Positions 14,149 to 14,703 of a stretch of 14,703 nt of DNA are shown piece by piece (position 1 is the stretch's first letter; the number at the start of each line of letters is the position of its first letter). The position numbers and the translations under genes were made by a program. The stretch lies in contig DAIMYQ010000036.1 in assembly GCA_036734385.1 (NCBI GenBank), positions 1 through 14,703 on the forward strand. The letters run 5' to 3'. This stretch comes from JAAYPI01 sp036734385. Its GTDB lineage: Bacteria; Bacteroidota; Bacteroidia; Bacteroidales; Paludibacteraceae. Below the pieces are notes generated by a model. It was not told where the DNA came from. It worked only from the letters and a program-made list of their open reading frames with translations, and made no database searches.

Positions 14149-14201
14149 TTCTAAATTAAGGAGATATATAACTTAAATAAAAATTATTAATTTATTAACA
14201 A

Positions 14202-14703
14202 ATGGCAAATTTAGATTTATCAAAGTATGGCATTTCGGGCAACTTCGAAATTCTGCACAACCCAACTTACGAAGAGTTGTTTCAAGCAGAAATTGACCCT
14301 AAAAACGAAGGTTTTGAAAAAGGTGTATTAACAACCACAGGTGCGGTATCTGTTGATACTGGCATTTTTACGGGTCGTTCTCCTAAAGATAAATTCTTTG
14401 TAAAAGATGAAATCACAGAAAAGAATATGTGGTTTGATGGCAACATAAATAAACCTGTCAGTAAAGAAGCCTATGCTGATTGTAAAGGTCTTGTGACCAA
14501 ACAATTGGCATCTGCAAACAAACTTTATGTGGTTGATTGTTACTGTGGTACCAATGCCGACACACGTATGAAAGTGCGTTTTGTTATGGAAGTTGCTTGG
14601 CAGGCTCACTTTGTAACGAATATGTTTATTCGTCCTTCACACTATGAATTGGCTAATTTTGGTGAACCTGATTTTACCTTCTTGAATGGTTCAAAAACAG
14701 TTG
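14202..14703 (+). CDS. pckA: Phosphoenolpyruvate carboxykinase (ATP), 3' end outside window
   Basis: PckA interconverts oxaloacetate and PEP with ATP/ADP. In fermentative Bacteroidota it is thought to work largely in the carboxylating direction, fixing CO2 on the way to succinate. The frame is open from the ATG at 14202 to the window edge (167 codons of about 535). The protein starts MANLDLSKYGISGNFEILHNP. It shows the substrate-binding TGRSPKDKFFV (about residues 59-69), YVVDCYCGTNADTRMKVRF (about 110-128) and VAWQAHFVTNMFIRP (about 132-146), all typical of the ATP-dependent enzyme rather than the GTP type. Catalytic lysine, metal-binding and P-loop motifs should lie beyond the edge. The start is fixed by the conserved MANLDLSKYGI N-terminus; no Shine-Dalgarno lies close to it, and the preceding 40 bases are almost pure A/T, as is common in Bacteroidota. 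Confidence 0.97.
   Translation, partial: MANLDLSKYGISGNFEILHNPTYEELFQAEIDPKNEGFEKGVLTTTGAVSVDTGIFTGRSPKDKFFVKDEITEKNMWFDGNINKPVSKEAYADCKGLVTKQLASANKLYVVDCYCGTNADTRMKVRFVMEVAWQAHFVTNMFIRPSHYELANFGEPDFTFLNGSKTV

Noticed and set aside
14328..14609. 93-codon minus-strand open frame
   Set aside because: It is antisense to pckA, which has strong family identity in the plus frame.
1..14703. CRISPR array, tRNA, rRNA, riboswitch or defence/toxin genes
   Set aside because: No regularly spaced repeats, no cloverleaf or rRNA-like stretch, no conserved riboswitch core and no such protein families were found; gaps between genes are all under 300 bases.

Overview
The window is 14.7 kb of AT-rich, gene-dense bacterial chromosome and looks like ordinary core genome from a member of the Bacteroidota, most likely Bacteroidales. 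Three observations support this. The protein set is typical of the group: a mammalian-like glutaminyl cyclase lipoprotein, an arginase-fold protein of the kind annotated 'formimidoylglutamase' in Bacteroidota, an NHRDI-type acyltransferase and an ATP-type PEP carboxykinase. Most genes lack Shine-Dalgarno sequences. Most gene groups that start inside the window are preceded by the Bacteroidota -7 promoter element TAnnTTTG. I cannot name the genus. No tRNA, rRNA, CRISPR array, insertion sequence, phage gene or broken gene was seen.

Layout, left to right. Bases 1-912 hold the 3' part of proA (+). Bases 917-4260 hold a minus-strand group read in the order LysE-type exporter, family 2 glycosyltransferase, glutaminyl cyclase, rnhB. 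Bases 4400-5164 hold lpxH (+). Bases 5157-8357 hold a minus-strand acetate cassette, pta, a 3-hydroxyacyl-CoA dehydrogenase-like gene and ackA. Bases 8440-10514 hold a minus-strand pair, an acyltransferase followed by xerD. After that come CYTH (+), rpiB (-), the arginase-like gene (+), aroA (-) and the 5' part of pckA (+). pckA runs off the right edge.

How the genes work together. Pta and AckA convert acetyl-CoA to acetate with ATP formation, and PckA interconverts PEP and oxaloacetate; together they suggest mixed-acid (acetate/succinate) fermentation. LpxH acts in lipid A synthesis, the acyltransferase is probably a phospholipid or lipid enzyme, and the cyclase probably modifies exported proteins in the periplasm. 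ProA and AroA belong to proline and aromatic amino acid synthesis, RpiB to the pentose phosphate pathway, and RnhB and XerD to chromosome maintenance.

The more interesting points are modest. The arginase-fold protein has lost half of its metal ligands. The dehydrogenase-like protein between pta and ackA has altered active-site positions. All four convergent gene pairs are packed tail to tail with -8 to 13 bases between them, one with both stop codons inside a perfect inverted repeat. The pckA leader has a strong predicted promoter, a hairpin at the predicted RNA 5' end and a stranded AAGGAG. I found no convincing new multi-gene system.
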